This document shows positions 1 to 10,900 of a DNA stretch of 18,765 nucleotides, in pieces. A model generated the notes under the pieces. That model was given only the letters and a program-made list of their open reading frames with translations. It did not search any database and was not told the origin of the DNA. The number at the start of each line of letters is the position of its first letter. Within the stretch, counting starts at the first letter, position 1. Made by a program: the position numbers and the translations under genes. This DNA comes from Marinilabiliaceae bacterium (GTDB taxonomy: Bacteria > Bacteroidota > Bacteroidia > Bacteroidales > Marinilabiliaceae): contig JALVBA010000314.1 in assembly GCA_027010905.1 (NCBI GenBank), positions 1 through 18,765 on the forward strand, given 5' to 3'.

Positions 1-30
1 GTTTAATAATTATTTAGCCCCCAATTCCAT

Positions 31-38
31 TATATTTG
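31..38 (+). promoter_or_regulatory. Putative -7 promoter element of recO
   Basis: TATATTTG matches the Bacteroidota -7 consensus TAnnTTTG and lies 22 bases before the preferred ATG of recO at 61. No TTTG is seen at the expected -33 distance, so the match is to half of the consensus only. In an AT-rich genome such octamers also arise by chance. Confidence 0.4.
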
Positions 39-60
39 TACAATAATATAAAATGTGATT

Positions 61-780
61 ATGTTCTCCACCAAAGGAATTATCCTCAATCATGTAAAAT
101 ACTCCGAAACAAGTGTTATTGTTCATGTGTACACATCGTTGTTTGGTATGCAGAGTTATATGGTGAATGGAGTAAGGCGTTCGCGCAGCAAAGGGAAAAC
201 CCTTTTTTTACAACCGCTTACACTTTTGCAGATGGAGGTGACATATAACGAAAAAAAGGAGATACACCGTATTGTAGATTATAAAGTTCTGCACCCTTTC
301 GTCTCTATCCCTTTTAACCAGACAAAACGCTCAATCACATTTTTTATTACCGAGGTTTTGTCAAAGGTGTTAAGAGAAGAGCACCCAAATGAGGAGCTGT
401 TCAATTTCGTTTTTCATGCAGTAAAAGTGCTGGATGGTGAAGTTCCCGGATTACCAAACTTTCATCTTTTCTTCCTTTTTCAGCTGTCACGGTTTCTAGG
501 TTTTGGAGTCTCATACTCTACAGACTTGTCTAACACTTTCTTCGATCTTCAGAATAGTGAGTATGTAAATGGTGAGCCTAACCATCCATACTTCATCAAA
601 AAAGAGACCCTAAATAATTGGATTACTCTTTCAAAACTAAATGCCGACGAACTAACGCAATTAGAATTAAAATCGAATCAGCGAAGAGAACTTTTGAATG
701 CTTTAGTTATCTATTACGAGTTACATATTCTGAATTTTGTCTCTCTAAAAAGCCTCGATATTCTCCAGACACTATACTGA
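61..780 (+). CDS. recO: DNA repair protein RecO
   Basis: RecO helps load RecA on SSB-coated single-stranded DNA and anneals complementary strands in the RecF pathway of gap repair. The protein is about 239 residues, the usual RecO length. It opens with the typical N-terminal OB-fold pattern (KGIILNHVKYSETSVIVHVY, then a loop with YMVNGVRRSRSK), followed by the mostly helical C-terminal half. The frame also allows a GTG start at 55, two codons earlier; the ATG at 61 is preferred because RecO homologues begin within a few residues of the first strand. There is no cysteine in the protein, so the four-cysteine zinc site of many RecO proteins is missing, as I recall is common in Bacteroidota. The next gene starts 158 bases downstream on the same strand. 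Confidence 0.9.
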   Translation: MFSTKGIILNHVKYSETSVIVHVYTSLFGMQSYMVNGVRRSRSKGKTLFLQPLTLLQMEVTYNEKKEIHRIVDYKVLHPFVSIPFNQTKRSITFFITEVLSKVLREEHPNEELFNFVFHAVKVLDGEVPGLPNFHLFFLFQLSRFLGFGVSYSTDLSNTFFDLQNSEYVNGEPNHPYFIKKETLNNWITLSKLNADELTQLELKSNQRRELLNALVIYYELHILNFVSLKSLDILQTLY

Positions 781-938
781 TGTATAAACACTAAACATAA
801 ATTAGTTGTTGGTACTCATAAATAATGGGTTCATCAATGATTCGGTTGTGTTTGTTAAAAAATCAGATGTAACATTAAAGAATTAGTGTATTTTGTTTCC
901 AATATGTTTAATTTTAATAAAAATAGAGTGCCTAATCC

Positions 939-2093
939 ATGGTATTAAATAAGAAATATAAAAATCTAAACCCAAACTATTTTACCAGAATACGTCCTGA
1001 GATAAAAAAGTACGATGCAATAAATCTTTCTGAAGGATTTACTGGATTTCACTGTTCCAATAAGCTAGTAGGTCTGGTGCAGAAGCATGTTTCGGAGGGA
1101 TTGAATCAGTATGGAGAAGCGTATGGAGAGAGGGTTTTAAGAGAGAGAGTTGCCGAAAAAGTTAGTAAATTATACGGTCATAACTACAATCCTGAAACAG
1201 AGATAACCATAACTGCAGGGGCAGCTCAAGCAATCTCTACAACTCTGTCGGCAATAATAAAAGAGGGTGATGAGGTAATTGTTTTTGAGCCGACTTGTGT
1301 TAATACTGTTCCGGCAATTAGGATGAATGGTGGAGAACCGGTTTTTATTTCTATCGACAAATCAAATTTCATTATTGATTGGGAGCAGGTTCAAAAGATG
1401 ATAACTGCCAACACTCGTATGATAATCATTAATACTCCCCATAGTCCTTCGGGTGCTGTATTAAATGAGCTTGATATGCTTCGTCTTCAAAAAATCATTA
1501 CAGGAACAAATATTCTGGTTTTAAGTGATGAAACATTTGAGCATATAGTTTTTGATGGGGAGTCGCATCAGAGCATGGCACTATATCCAATTTTGACACA
1601 AAGGAGTATTATTATTTCTAACTTTGGAGAGACATTCCATGTTACCGGGTGGCAAACAGGTTACTGTCTGGCTCCAGAAGAGATTACCAACGAAATACGG
1701 AAGATTCAGGAGATTACCATTAGCAGAGTTAATACTCCATTTCAACTTGCCTTTGCCGATTTTCTACAGTACGAAGATGAGTACTTAGGTCTTAACGAGT
1801 TCTATCAGAAAAAAAGAGATTTGCTGAATAATCTGATAGAGGCCTCAGGATTTGTTCCAATATTCTCAAAAGGGTCATACTTTCAGCTGTTGGACTACAG
1901 TGGAATATCCTCATTGAACGATATGGATTTTGCGATGAAACTCATAAGTGAGTATGGAGTCGCACTGGCTCCATTAAGTATTTTTTCACACTCAAAACCA
2001 GACAAAAGACTTTTACGTATAAACTTTGCCCAGCCCGACGAAATTATAAGAGATGTAGTTCAACGATTACTATCGGTCAAACATAGTAAATAA
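939..2093 (+). CDS. Fold-type I aminotransferase-like protein lacking the PLP lysine
   Basis: The 384-residue protein aligns by eye along its whole length with methionine/kynurenine aminotransferases of the YbdL type (class I/II, fold type I). Familiar blocks are ITAGAAQAI (91-99), GDEVIVFEP (110-118), IINTPHSPSG (163-172), LSDETFEHI (195-203), FHVTGWQTGYC (233-243) and the C-terminal RLLRINFA. The active site is altered. The Schiff-base lysine of the usual SSFGKT block is Glu231 (GAG, 1629-1631). The cofactor-contacting Asn of PHNPTG is Ser169. The Tyr of SDEVYEH is Phe200. The Tyr of PxYDSY, near the PLP ring, is Cys120. The Lys of GWKVGY is Gln239. Asp197 and the probable carboxylate-binding Arg360 remain. 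No lysine occurs between 186 and 254 that could obviously take over. The frame is intact. I infer a catalytically dead or repurposed paralogue, with a possible regulatory or binding role; normal transaminase activity is unlikely. Confidence 0.85.
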   Translation: MVLNKKYKNLNPNYFTRIRPEIKKYDAINLSEGFTGFHCSNKLVGLVQKHVSEGLNQYGEAYGERVLRERVAEKVSKLYGHNYNPETEITITAGAAQAISTTLSAIIKEGDEVIVFEPTCVNTVPAIRMNGGEPVFISIDKSNFIIDWEQVQKMITANTRMIIINTPHSPSGAVLNELDMLRLQKIITGTNILVLSDETFEHIVFDGESHQSMALYPILTQRSIIISNFGETFHVTGWQTGYCLAPEEITNEIRKIQEITISRVNTPFQLAFADFLQYEDEYLGLNEFYQKKRDLLNNLIEASGFVPIFSKGSYFQLLDYSGISSLNDMDFAMKLISEYGVALAPLSIFSHSKPDKRLLRINFAQPDEIIRDVVQRLLSVKHSK

Positions 2094-2406
2094 ATACGAT
2101 GGCTCAATTGGGTATCCTCCACAATTAGTTATCCCTAAGTTCCTGCACAGAAAGTTACGTCCTCAATAATTTGTTTTCAACAGGGAATGCATATTTATCA
2201 ACATCTATTTATGCCAATATTTACATGTACATATGCCATACTAATTGCAGGTTACCAGGCACTTAGGTGTATTTGTTCAGGCGGGTACACACAATAAAAA
2301 AATCACAACAACGTAACCCGTTGATAATTTTATCGTTAAACAGATTTAATTGTGTTTAATTTTAACCTACTTTTACAATCAAAACGGCAGAGCTATACAA
2401 TTATAG
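2094..2406. other. Intergenic region before the PD40 gene
   Basis: This 313-base stretch has no convincing gene on either strand. It must contain the end of the upstream transcript and the promoter of the gene at 2407. TACTTTTA at 2368-2375 matches seven of eight positions of TAnnTTTG and lies 31 bases before the ATG, but no TTTG is found at the expected -33 distance. No strong terminator hairpin or RNA motif was recognised. Confidence 0.4.
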
Positions 2407-4464
<2,058 letters not shown>

Positions 4465-4468
4465 AAAC

Positions 4469-4507
4469 ACAAAACCCCTGCTAATATTAATAAGCAGAGG
4501 CTTTTGT
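4469..4507. terminator. Probable bidirectional terminator between PD40 gene and tRNA-Arg
   Basis: The arms CCCCTGCT (4475-4482) and AGCAGAGG (4493-4500) pair with one C-A mismatch around a 10-nt AT loop. They extend through ACAAAA (4469-4474) and TTTTGT (4502-4507) with a single bulged C at 4501. Read on the minus strand, the core hairpin is followed by TTTTGTGTTTTTA, fitting termination of the tRNA transcript. Read on the plus strand it is followed by CTTTTGT and lies directly behind the PD40 stop codon. Confidence 0.7.
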
Positions 4508-4512
4508 GCAAG

Positions 4513-4584
4513 TGATCCCGACGGGAATCGAACCCATATCTATAGTTTAGGAAACTACTATTCTATCCGTTGAACTACGGGACC
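4513..4584 (-). tRNA. tRNA-Arg (anticodon CCT)
   Basis: The minus strand folds into a full cloverleaf of 72 nt. The acceptor stem is GGTCCCG/CGGGATC (one G-U pair), the D-stem GTTC/GAAT, and the anticodon stem GTAGT/ACTAT with loop TTCCTAA. A four-base variable loop follows, then T-stem ATGGG/CCCGT with loop TTCGATT. The anticodon CCT reads the arginine codon AGG. The discriminator is A; the CCA end is not encoded and must be added after transcription. The gene converges with the PD40 gene, with a shared terminator between them. Confidence 0.96.
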
Positions 4585-4599
4585 AAAACATTTGGGGTG

Positions 4600-4607
4600 C
4601 AAATATA
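4600..4607 (-). promoter_or_regulatory. Putative -7 promoter element of tRNA-Arg
   Basis: On the minus strand TATATTTG, followed by CA, fits TAnnTTTG and ends 15 bases before the tRNA 5' end. This spacing places the transcript start a few bases upstream of the mature tRNA. No -33 TTTG is visible. Confidence 0.6.
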
Positions 4608-4662
4608 GTTGTTTCTTGTAAAAAAAGAATAAACGAATGCCTATTTGATTAGTTTCACCACG

Positions 4663-4743
4663 TTGTTCTTTTTTTTCTTCTTGTTTCGCTACGCTTCACT
4701 TCACTTCACAAGAAGAAGAAAATAATCGCAAAAGAATGACAAC
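4663..4743. repeat. 81-nt imperfect inverted repeat, REP/MITE-like
   Basis: The inner arms TTCTTCTTGT (4675-4684) and ACAAGAAGAA (4708-4717) are perfectly complementary, and the pairing extends outward through the flanking T and A runs. Outer arms GTTGTTCTTTT (4663-4673) and AAAAGAATGACAAC (4730-4743) are also complementary apart from two extra bases. The 23-base loop carries three tandem TTCAC units (4695-4709, the last running into the arm). Neither side of the stem is followed by a U-tract in the RNA, so a simple terminator is unlikely. The shape fits a dispersed palindromic element, but copy number cannot be judged from this window. Confidence 0.7.
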
Positions 4744-4807
4744 TTGTTTAAATTTGTATAACTAAATAATATAGGAATAAAACAAATTTATCACTCAAAT
4801 GCGACCA

Positions 4808-4839
4808 CAAATATACGGTTGCGAAATGAGATTAACAAA
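4808..4839 (-). promoter_or_regulatory. Orphan Bacteroidota-type promoter candidate
   Basis: Read on the minus strand, TTTG (4836-4839) is followed after exactly 20 bases by TATATTTG (4808-4815), fitting both the -33 TTTG and -7 TAnnTTTG elements. It is the only promoter candidate in the window that I found with both elements. It points toward the inverted repeat and the tRNA, with no open reading frame in between, so it could drive a small RNA or a longer tRNA precursor. This is inference. Confidence 0.45.
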
Positions 4840-4982
4840 AGTACCAAGCCAAATAATACTTTGGGAAAAGAAGTAGGGTGTATCAGAAAAGACCATAATG
4901 AAATGGAAAGGATGGATCGGAAGTACTTATAATGTTCTGAATAGTGTAAATAGCAAAAACAGGTATCCCATCATCCATCGAA

Positions 4983-5963
4983 TCAAATAAGTATTTGCGC
5001 CAGAATTGTAACTAAAACTATAACGGTAAAAAAGATCTCCTTCACAGATTCATGCCGGATAACATCTAAGAAATAGGCTATCACAATGGCTGAGCCGACA
5101 GAGATTACCGGAATCATCTCAAGAGAATAGAATGGTGTCATAGCAGCCAACAGCGACATAATTACCAACCAGTTGAATACACGGTAGTGTTTGCGGGTAA
5201 TAATTTTAAAGATGGGCATCTGCCTTGCAATATTGATAAGAGAGAGAACTACCAAAACCACCATGGAGTAGAGGTAGGTTTTAGAAAAGGCAGAATGACT
5301 GTAAAAGGCTACCGGGGTTGTGAAATTAACATGCAAAGTCTCAAAAAAGAGAGCTGTTTTATCAATCAGCAGGTAGTAGGCAAAATCAAAGATGTAAGGT
5401 AGAAGCAGACCAAAGTGTGCAGCCAGAATGGCTTTTGTTGTGAATACCCTCATGATAAACATGACAATAAGAATAAAGGCAAAAAGAATCATCCCTTTAC
5501 CAAAGAATAGTGTTCCTACCGAAAACCAGAATGCAGCATCAAAACACCAAGCCATAGGCTTCTGTTTTCCATGTGCATTAAAAAGCTTTTCGATTGAAAG
5601 CATAAAAAGTGGAACAAAAAACCAGACAGGATGAATATACTGAACCTCTGTAAAGCCGCTAACCAACAAGATATAGATTACCCCAGGCAATACCGTTGGT
5701 TTACTCAGCAGTTTGTACCGGTTGGTAAAACGGTTTACCCCCATGGCACTCAGCAGTGCCATAATCATTACAACTATTGATGCTGCAATGTGATTGCCTT
5801 TAATTACCTTAAGCATCATTCCCCACAGGGGCATAGGGGATAAGTCGCCTAAAGATTCCGGAATGTAAACTTCGGTAAGAGATCTTAGCCAGAATAGAAT
5901 CAGGAATAGTGGCACCAACACGTATGCCAAAACATCTAAACTATGTACTCTTTTTAAAATCAT
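4983..5963 (-). CDS. DUF6427-type polytopic membrane protein
   Basis: This 326-residue protein is almost entirely hydrophobic, with roughly nine to ten membrane segments. It starts with MILKRVHSLDVLAYVLVPLF and contains VQYIHPVWFFVPLFMLSIEK and LPYIFDFAYYLL in the middle. The pattern and the position directly behind purD match what I recall of the DUF6427 family of Bacteroidota. Its function is unknown and no catalytic motif is evident. The ATG lies two bases after the purD stop, so it is very probably cotranscribed and translationally coupled with purD. Confidence 0.75.
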   Translation of the reverse strand: MILKRVHSLDVLAYVLVPLFLILFWLRSLTEVYIPESLGDLSPMPLWGMMLKVIKGNHIAASIVVMIMALLSAMGVNRFTNRYKLLSKPTVLPGVIYILLVSGFTEVQYIHPVWFFVPLFMLSIEKLFNAHGKQKPMAWCFDAAFWFSVGTLFFGKGMILFAFILIVMFIMRVFTTKAILAAHFGLLLPYIFDFAYYLLIDKTALFFETLHVNFTTPVAFYSHSAFSKTYLYSMVVLVVLSLINIARQMPIFKIITRKHYRVFNWLVIMSLLAAMTPFYSLEMIPVISVGSAIVIAYFLDVIRHESVKEIFFTVIVLVTILAQILI

Positions 5964-5965
5964 AT

Positions 5966-7234
5966 TTACAAATCAAATCCTATATCTTTCCTGTAATATT
6001 TTTTATCGAAAGTTATAACTTCTGCATTTTTGTACGACAGAGCCAATGCCTTCTCTTTATCATCGCCAAATGCACTAACAGCAATAACACGACCGCCGTT
6101 TGTAACAACATCGTCGCCGTCATATTTTGTGCCGGCATGAAAAACAATGCAATCAGATGTCTTGTCCAGACCACCAATCTTCTTCCCCTTTTCGTAACTT
6201 CCGGGATACCCTCCCGACACCATCATTACAGTAGTAACCGTTCTGTCATCTATCTCAAGAGACTTCTCTTTTAGGTTACCGGCAGCAACAGCTTTGAACA
6301 AATCCACTAAGTCGGTCTTTATGCGCGGGATGACAACTTCCGACTCCGGGTCGCCCATTCGCACGTTATACTCTATCACGTACGGCTCACCCTTTACACT
6401 CATCAAGCCGATAAAAACAAAGCCCTTATAGGATATATCATCCTCTCTTAAACCCTCAATGGTAGGACGAACAATACAATCTTTAACTTTAGCCATGAAC
6501 TCCTCATCAGCAAACGGCACAGGAGAAACAGCTCCCATACCACCGGTATTTAGTCCTTCGTCGTTCTCTCCGATACGTTTGTAGTCCTTTGCTTCAGGAA
6601 GTATCAGGTATCCGTGTCCATCAGTAAGCACAAACACCGACAGTTCAATGCCTGAAAGAAACTCTTCGATAACAACGGTGTTTCCGGCATCGCCAAATTT
6701 ACCTTTAAGCATGGCTTTCAGCTCCTCCTTCGCCTCATTGATATCATCAAGAATCAACACCCCTTTCCCGGCTGCCAGTCCATCGGCTTTCAAAACATAC
6801 GGGGCATTCAGCTTTTCTAAGAATGCAAACCCTTCGTCAATATTTTTGTTTGTTACTGAAAGATATCCGGCAGTAGGTATGTTATGGCGAAACATAAATT
6901 TTTTTGCAAACTCCTTGCTACCCTCAAGGGTAGCACCTGTTTTCCCGGGGCCAATTACCGGAATATGGGCAATAAAAGGGTTGTTGAGAAAGTAGTCCTT
7001 TATTCCCCTAACCAGCGGCTCTTCAGGACCAACGACAACCATTTCAACACTATTCTCTATCACGAAGTTCTTAACCTCATCAAAATCGTTGGGGTTGAGC
7101 TGTACGTTTGTACCAACCTCTGCTGTACCGGCATTTCCCGGACCAATAAAAAGCTTGCTTAACAAATCACTCTGAGCCATCTTCCACGAAAGAGCATGCT
7201 CACGACCTCCCGACCCTAATAAAAGTATATTCAT
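5966..7234 (-). CDS. purD: Phosphoribosylamine-glycine ligase (GAR synthetase)
   Basis: PurD carries out the second step of de novo purine synthesis: 5-phosphoribosylamine + glycine + ATP gives GAR, ADP and phosphate, in the cytosol. The 422-residue length is normal. The N-terminus MNILLLGSGGREHALSW is the classic PurD opening. GPGNAGT (about 32-38) and VVGPEEPLVRGI follow. The ATP-grasp domain shows VLKADGLAAGKGV, and the metal-binding block is YNVRMGDPESE. It lies 50 bases behind the polysaccharide deacetylase gene and two bases ahead of the DUF6427 gene, so it seems to sit in a mixed operon with envelope genes; no other pur gene is in the window. Confidence 0.97.
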   Translation of the reverse strand: MNILLLGSGGREHALSWKMAQSDLLSKLFIGPGNAGTAEVGTNVQLNPNDFDEVKNFVIENSVEMVVVGPEEPLVRGIKDYFLNNPFIAHIPVIGPGKTGATLEGSKEFAKKFMFRHNIPTAGYLSVTNKNIDEGFAFLEKLNAPYVLKADGLAAGKGVLILDDINEAKEELKAMLKGKFGDAGNTVVIEEFLSGIELSVFVLTDGHGYLILPEAKDYKRIGENDEGLNTGGMGAVSPVPFADEEFMAKVKDCIVRPTIEGLREDDISYKGFVFIGLMSVKGEPYVIEYNVRMGDPESEVVIPRIKTDLVDLFKAVAAGNLKEKSLEIDDRTVTTVMMVSGGYPGSYEKGKKIGGLDKTSDCIVFHAGTKYDGDDVVTNGGRVIAVSAFGDDKEKALALSYKNAEVITFDKKYYRKDIGFDL

Positions 7235-7284
7235 GTTTAATTCAAATTTTTATTTTTATCCCCAATTCTTCAACTATGTAGCAA

Positions 7285-7905
7285 CTACAACAGGCCGAAA
7301 CTGTATCCTTGGCCAATCAAATAATCAAGTGTTTCGGGCAGAGCTTTTTTCAACCGAGGCCACGCCTTAACCGAATCGTGAAAAACTATTATTGACCCGG
7401 GTCTGACATGGTGCTTCACATTCTGAAACACCTCCTCAGCCGATAGCCTCTTGTCATAATCTTTACTCAACACGTCCCACATTACCACTCTACTGAAAAG
7501 CCCCTTTAGCTTTGACATCTGCCAAGGGTAAAGCTGACCGTGTGGTGGGCGGAACAGCTTCGACCCTATCTGACTCATTCCCATCTCAATATTTCTAAAA
7601 TACTCCTTGCCTGAACATCTCCAGGCCGGCAGGTGGTTAAACGAGTGATTTCCTGTTTTGTGACCATCCTCAATAACCCTTTGGTAAATGTCAGGATGCT
7701 GGGTCACATTCTCACCAACACAGAAGAATGTAGCTTTCACATCTCTTCTCTTCAGCTCATCGCACACCCACGGAGTAACCTCCTGAACGGGACCATCATC
7801 AAAAGTCAGAAAGATCGTTTTTTCATCTTTATCCATCCTCCAAAGGGCATCTTTAAAAATAAGCCTTATCCATGCCGGTGGTTGGATACTCCAACTTCTA
7901 ATCAC
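7285..7905 (-). CDS. Polysaccharide deacetylase (NodB / CE4 family)
   Basis: The 206-residue protein is essentially a bare NodB domain, which removes N- or O-acetyl groups from polysaccharides such as peptidoglycan or chitin-like chains with a divalent metal. All motifs are visible: TFDDGP (34-39, catalytic base and metal Asp at 36/37), GNHSFNHL with metal His87 and His91, RPPHG (119-123), WDVLSKDY (143-150) and VFHDS (174-178, His176). No clear signal peptide or membrane anchor is seen, so the site of action is uncertain. The GTG start at 7903-7905 shares GTGA with the TGA stop of the GT117 gene upstream, which indicates translational coupling. The true substrate is not shown by the sequence. 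Confidence 0.92.
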   Translation of the reverse strand: MIRSWSIQPPAWIRLIFKDALWRMDKDEKTIFLTFDDGPVQEVTPWVCDELKRRDVKATFFCVGENVTQHPDIYQRVIEDGHKTGNHSFNHLPAWRCSGKEYFRNIEMGMSQIGSKLFRPPHGQLYPWQMSKLKGLFSRVVMWDVLSKDYDKRLSAEEVFQNVKHHVRPGSIIVFHDSVKAWPRLKKALPETLDYLIGQGYSFGLL

Positions 7906-10900
7906 CCCTTCATAAATTTCAGTTTCTGTACAGAGTTTGAATATTCACTCTCTAACTCTTTTAACAGCTCTTTTCTGTTGTACCTTTGAACAGTTGGTAG
8001 CAGCAGCCTTCCATAGATAGCCATTACCCGTTCCAAATCGCCCATTATAGACTGTTTCTTTTTGCTGCTGAGTGAACTATAAAATGCTATATCCTGCATA
8101 AACTCTTTGGCAACATCTCTCATAATCTCATCCCCTTTATCAAACTCTCCTGCTTTGTAATAGGCCTCGGCGAGGAATATGCTGAAATGGTTATGAGGGA
8201 CAAGGACGGGAGGAAGTTCCTCCATCAACTTATTTAAAACATCAACAGCCTTCTCTTTTTGCCCCTCATCAAGCAGAGCATTTGCCAATCGAGTGAGGTT
8301 ATTTCTGATATTTGTTACCATTCGTCTGTGATTCTCATCAAGATAAACAGCAGGATTATTGTATCCACCCCACTTGAATTTATTCATCACATTGTCGTAC
8401 ATCTTCTCGGTATCAACCCTTCCGTACTCCATGTTGCTATTCTTGGTTTTGATAGGAACAATCTGATACCCGAAACCTTCAAGCTGGAAATAGTCCTGCA
8501 GTCCGGCATAATTATCTGCTCCAACAGTTACTGCAAAATAGATAGGTCTATTCCAGTCATTGTTTGAGAGAAGATCGTATATCATCAACTCATTCTTCAT
8601 TATCATATTTTTTTTAATATCGATATCAATACGAGGTTCGATAAGATGGGCTGCATTTTCAGATACAATACCCTCCTGTAACACCTTCAGGCTGTCGGCT
8701 TTCAGGTAAAAGCGGTTAGCCGGAATGTAGTCAATATTACCGGAGTATTGTGGAATCTGCTTTGTTTTAGGATTATCACTTGCTACAAACTTAATGGCCT
8801 CCTTCAGGTCAATGCGCTTACCTTTGAACTGTTCTCTAGGTATAATATATACAACATCACGCTTACCCGACACATACTGTTTATGTTTCATTGAAAGTGG
8901 AAAAGGGTCAGACTTATTAGCTTTTCGCTTCATCTGATCAATATACCAATCAGTTTGCAGGTAGCTAAGGTTACATACTCTCACATCGGTACGCACTCCC
9001 TCTACCTCCTGAATGTACCATAAAGGGAATGTGTCGTTATCGCCATTTGTGAAAAGTATTGCATTTTCCTGACAAGTCTGAAGATAGTTCCACGCCAAAT
9101 CGTGAGCAACATATCTTTGTGAGCGATCGTGGTCATCCCAGTTTTCACTAATCATAATACCTGGAACAAGAATCAGGGCAGCCACAGTTGTGGCAACAGC
9201 ACTTATTTTTCCGGGTAGAACTTTTCGCAACACCTCAACAAGTCCCAAAACTCCCAGACCAATCCATATAGCAAAAGCGTAAAAACTTCCAGCATAAGCA
9301 TAATCCCGTTCACGGGGTTGCAGTGGCGTTTGGTTAAGGTATAAAACTATGGCAAGACCGGTTAAGAAAAAGAGGAGCATTACAATCCAAAAGCCATGCT
9401 TCCCTGCATTATCAATCTCTCCGGTCTCCTTGTTTTTAGTGTTGGCATTGTATTGGTAGAACACTCCGATGAGCCCCAACAGAAGTGGTAACAGGTAGTA
9501 TTTATTGTTTGCCTTATTCTTTTTCAGTGAGTCACGCATCAGGCTCTGGTCTCCCAACATACTGTTGTCAATAGCCGAGATTCCGGTAATCCAGTTTCCT
9601 TTATCAATTTCACCATTCCCCTGAATATCATTTTGCCGACCCGAGAAGTTCCACATAAAATATCTGACATACATATATTTCACCTGATACTCCCAGAAGA
9701 ATTTCAGGTTCTCAAAGAATGTTGGAAGAGTAATAACTTTAGATTGTCCATCACCACCCGTAACCCTAACCTTTCTTCCTTTCAGATTAGTCCATTTTTT
9801 ATACTGCGCTACATGTCGCTCCTCTCTGCTGTACATACGTGGAAAAACAGTTGTTGTTCTGCTGTCAAAAATGTAGGATGGTTTATATTCACTAATCACA
9901 TACTTGCCGTTTTTCTTGATATAAACGGGTCTTCCCTTCTCTCTGTCCATTGTTTTTCTATCGACAGGAGAATCGTAGTACTGACCAACGATAAGAGGTC
10001 GGTCGCCATACTGCTCACGGTTAAGGTATGACATTAGTGAAAATACATCCTCGGGAGAGTTCTGATCCATAGGCGGATTTGCATATGAACGAATAACTAT
10101 CATCGCAAAGGATGAGTATCCAATTACAATTACAGTAATTCCTAGAATAATAGTATTAAGAATAGCATGTCCATGCTTATGTGTCCACAAAATACCGTAA
10201 ATAAGTCCACCTATCAGAAGAATGGAATAGACAATCACTCCTGTATTAAATGGTAACCCGAAGCCATTAACAAACATCAGCTCAAACCAACTGGCAACCT
10301 TTACCAGTCCCGGGATGATGCCGTATAGAATACCACCCAGCAACACTCCTGAAATAACAAGCGCTTTGATTGTGTTATTGCGATTAACCTCAACCTTCTT
10401 AAAATAGTAAACCATTACAATAGCAGGAATAGCAAGCAGGTTCAGCAGGTGAACACCAATTGAGAGCCCCATTAAATAGGCTATAAGAATTAACCAACGG
10501 TTTGCGAAAGGTTTATCAGCAACATTCTCCCATTTCATTATTGCCCAAAAAACGATGGCAGTAAAAAAGGAGCTCATGGCGTAAACCTCACCTTCAACGG
10601 CAGAGAACCAAAAAGTGTCAGAGAAAGCATAAGCTAATGCACCGGTCAGTCCACTGCCAATGATTGCCCAAACTTTCCATGTTTCATACTCACCGTCTCT
10701 AATCATTATCTTTTTTGCAAGATGTGTGATTGTCCAGAAGAGGAAAAGTATAGTAAAGGCACTTGCCAATGCCGACATTATATTTATGGTAGCTGCTACA
10801 CCCGCTGCATCAGGAGCAAAGAGAGAGAAGAAGCGACCCAAAATCATAAAGAGAGGAGCTCCCGGAGGATGACCAACAAGCAACTTGTAGGCTGTTGCAA

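Larger units (their letters stand above)
4585..4982. other. Gene-free stretch with inverted repeat and promoter signals
   Basis: No protein-coding gene is supported here. The stretch holds the tRNA promoter, an 81-nt imperfect inverted repeat (4663-4743) and an orphan promoter-like pair on the minus strand (4808-4839). Positions 4840-4982 show nothing recognisable. No U-tract hairpin is visible behind the DUF6427 gene that ends at 4983. Confidence 0.5.

Noticed and set aside
55..57. GTG start of recO two codons before the ATG
   Set aside because: It adds only two residues; the ATG at 61 fits homologues better. The alternative cannot be excluded from sequence alone.
1629..1631. Sequencing error turning AAG (Lys) into GAG (Glu) in the aminotransferase
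   Set aside because: A single error would explain Glu231 but not the additional changes at 120, 169, 200 and 239, so real divergence is the better reading.
4663..4743. CRISPR-like repeat or rho-independent terminator
   Set aside because: There is one unit with no spacers, and neither strand has a U-tract after the stem.
4905..4980. GGATGGATC and CATCCATCG as a possible hairpin behind the DUF6427 gene
   Set aside because: Only about seven bases pair across roughly 60 bases, with no U-tract; too weak to call.
6648..6995. Long plus-strand frame opposite purD
   Set aside because: It is antisense to a well-supported purD and has no recognisable domain; likewise other long frames opposite recognised genes were treated as shadows.
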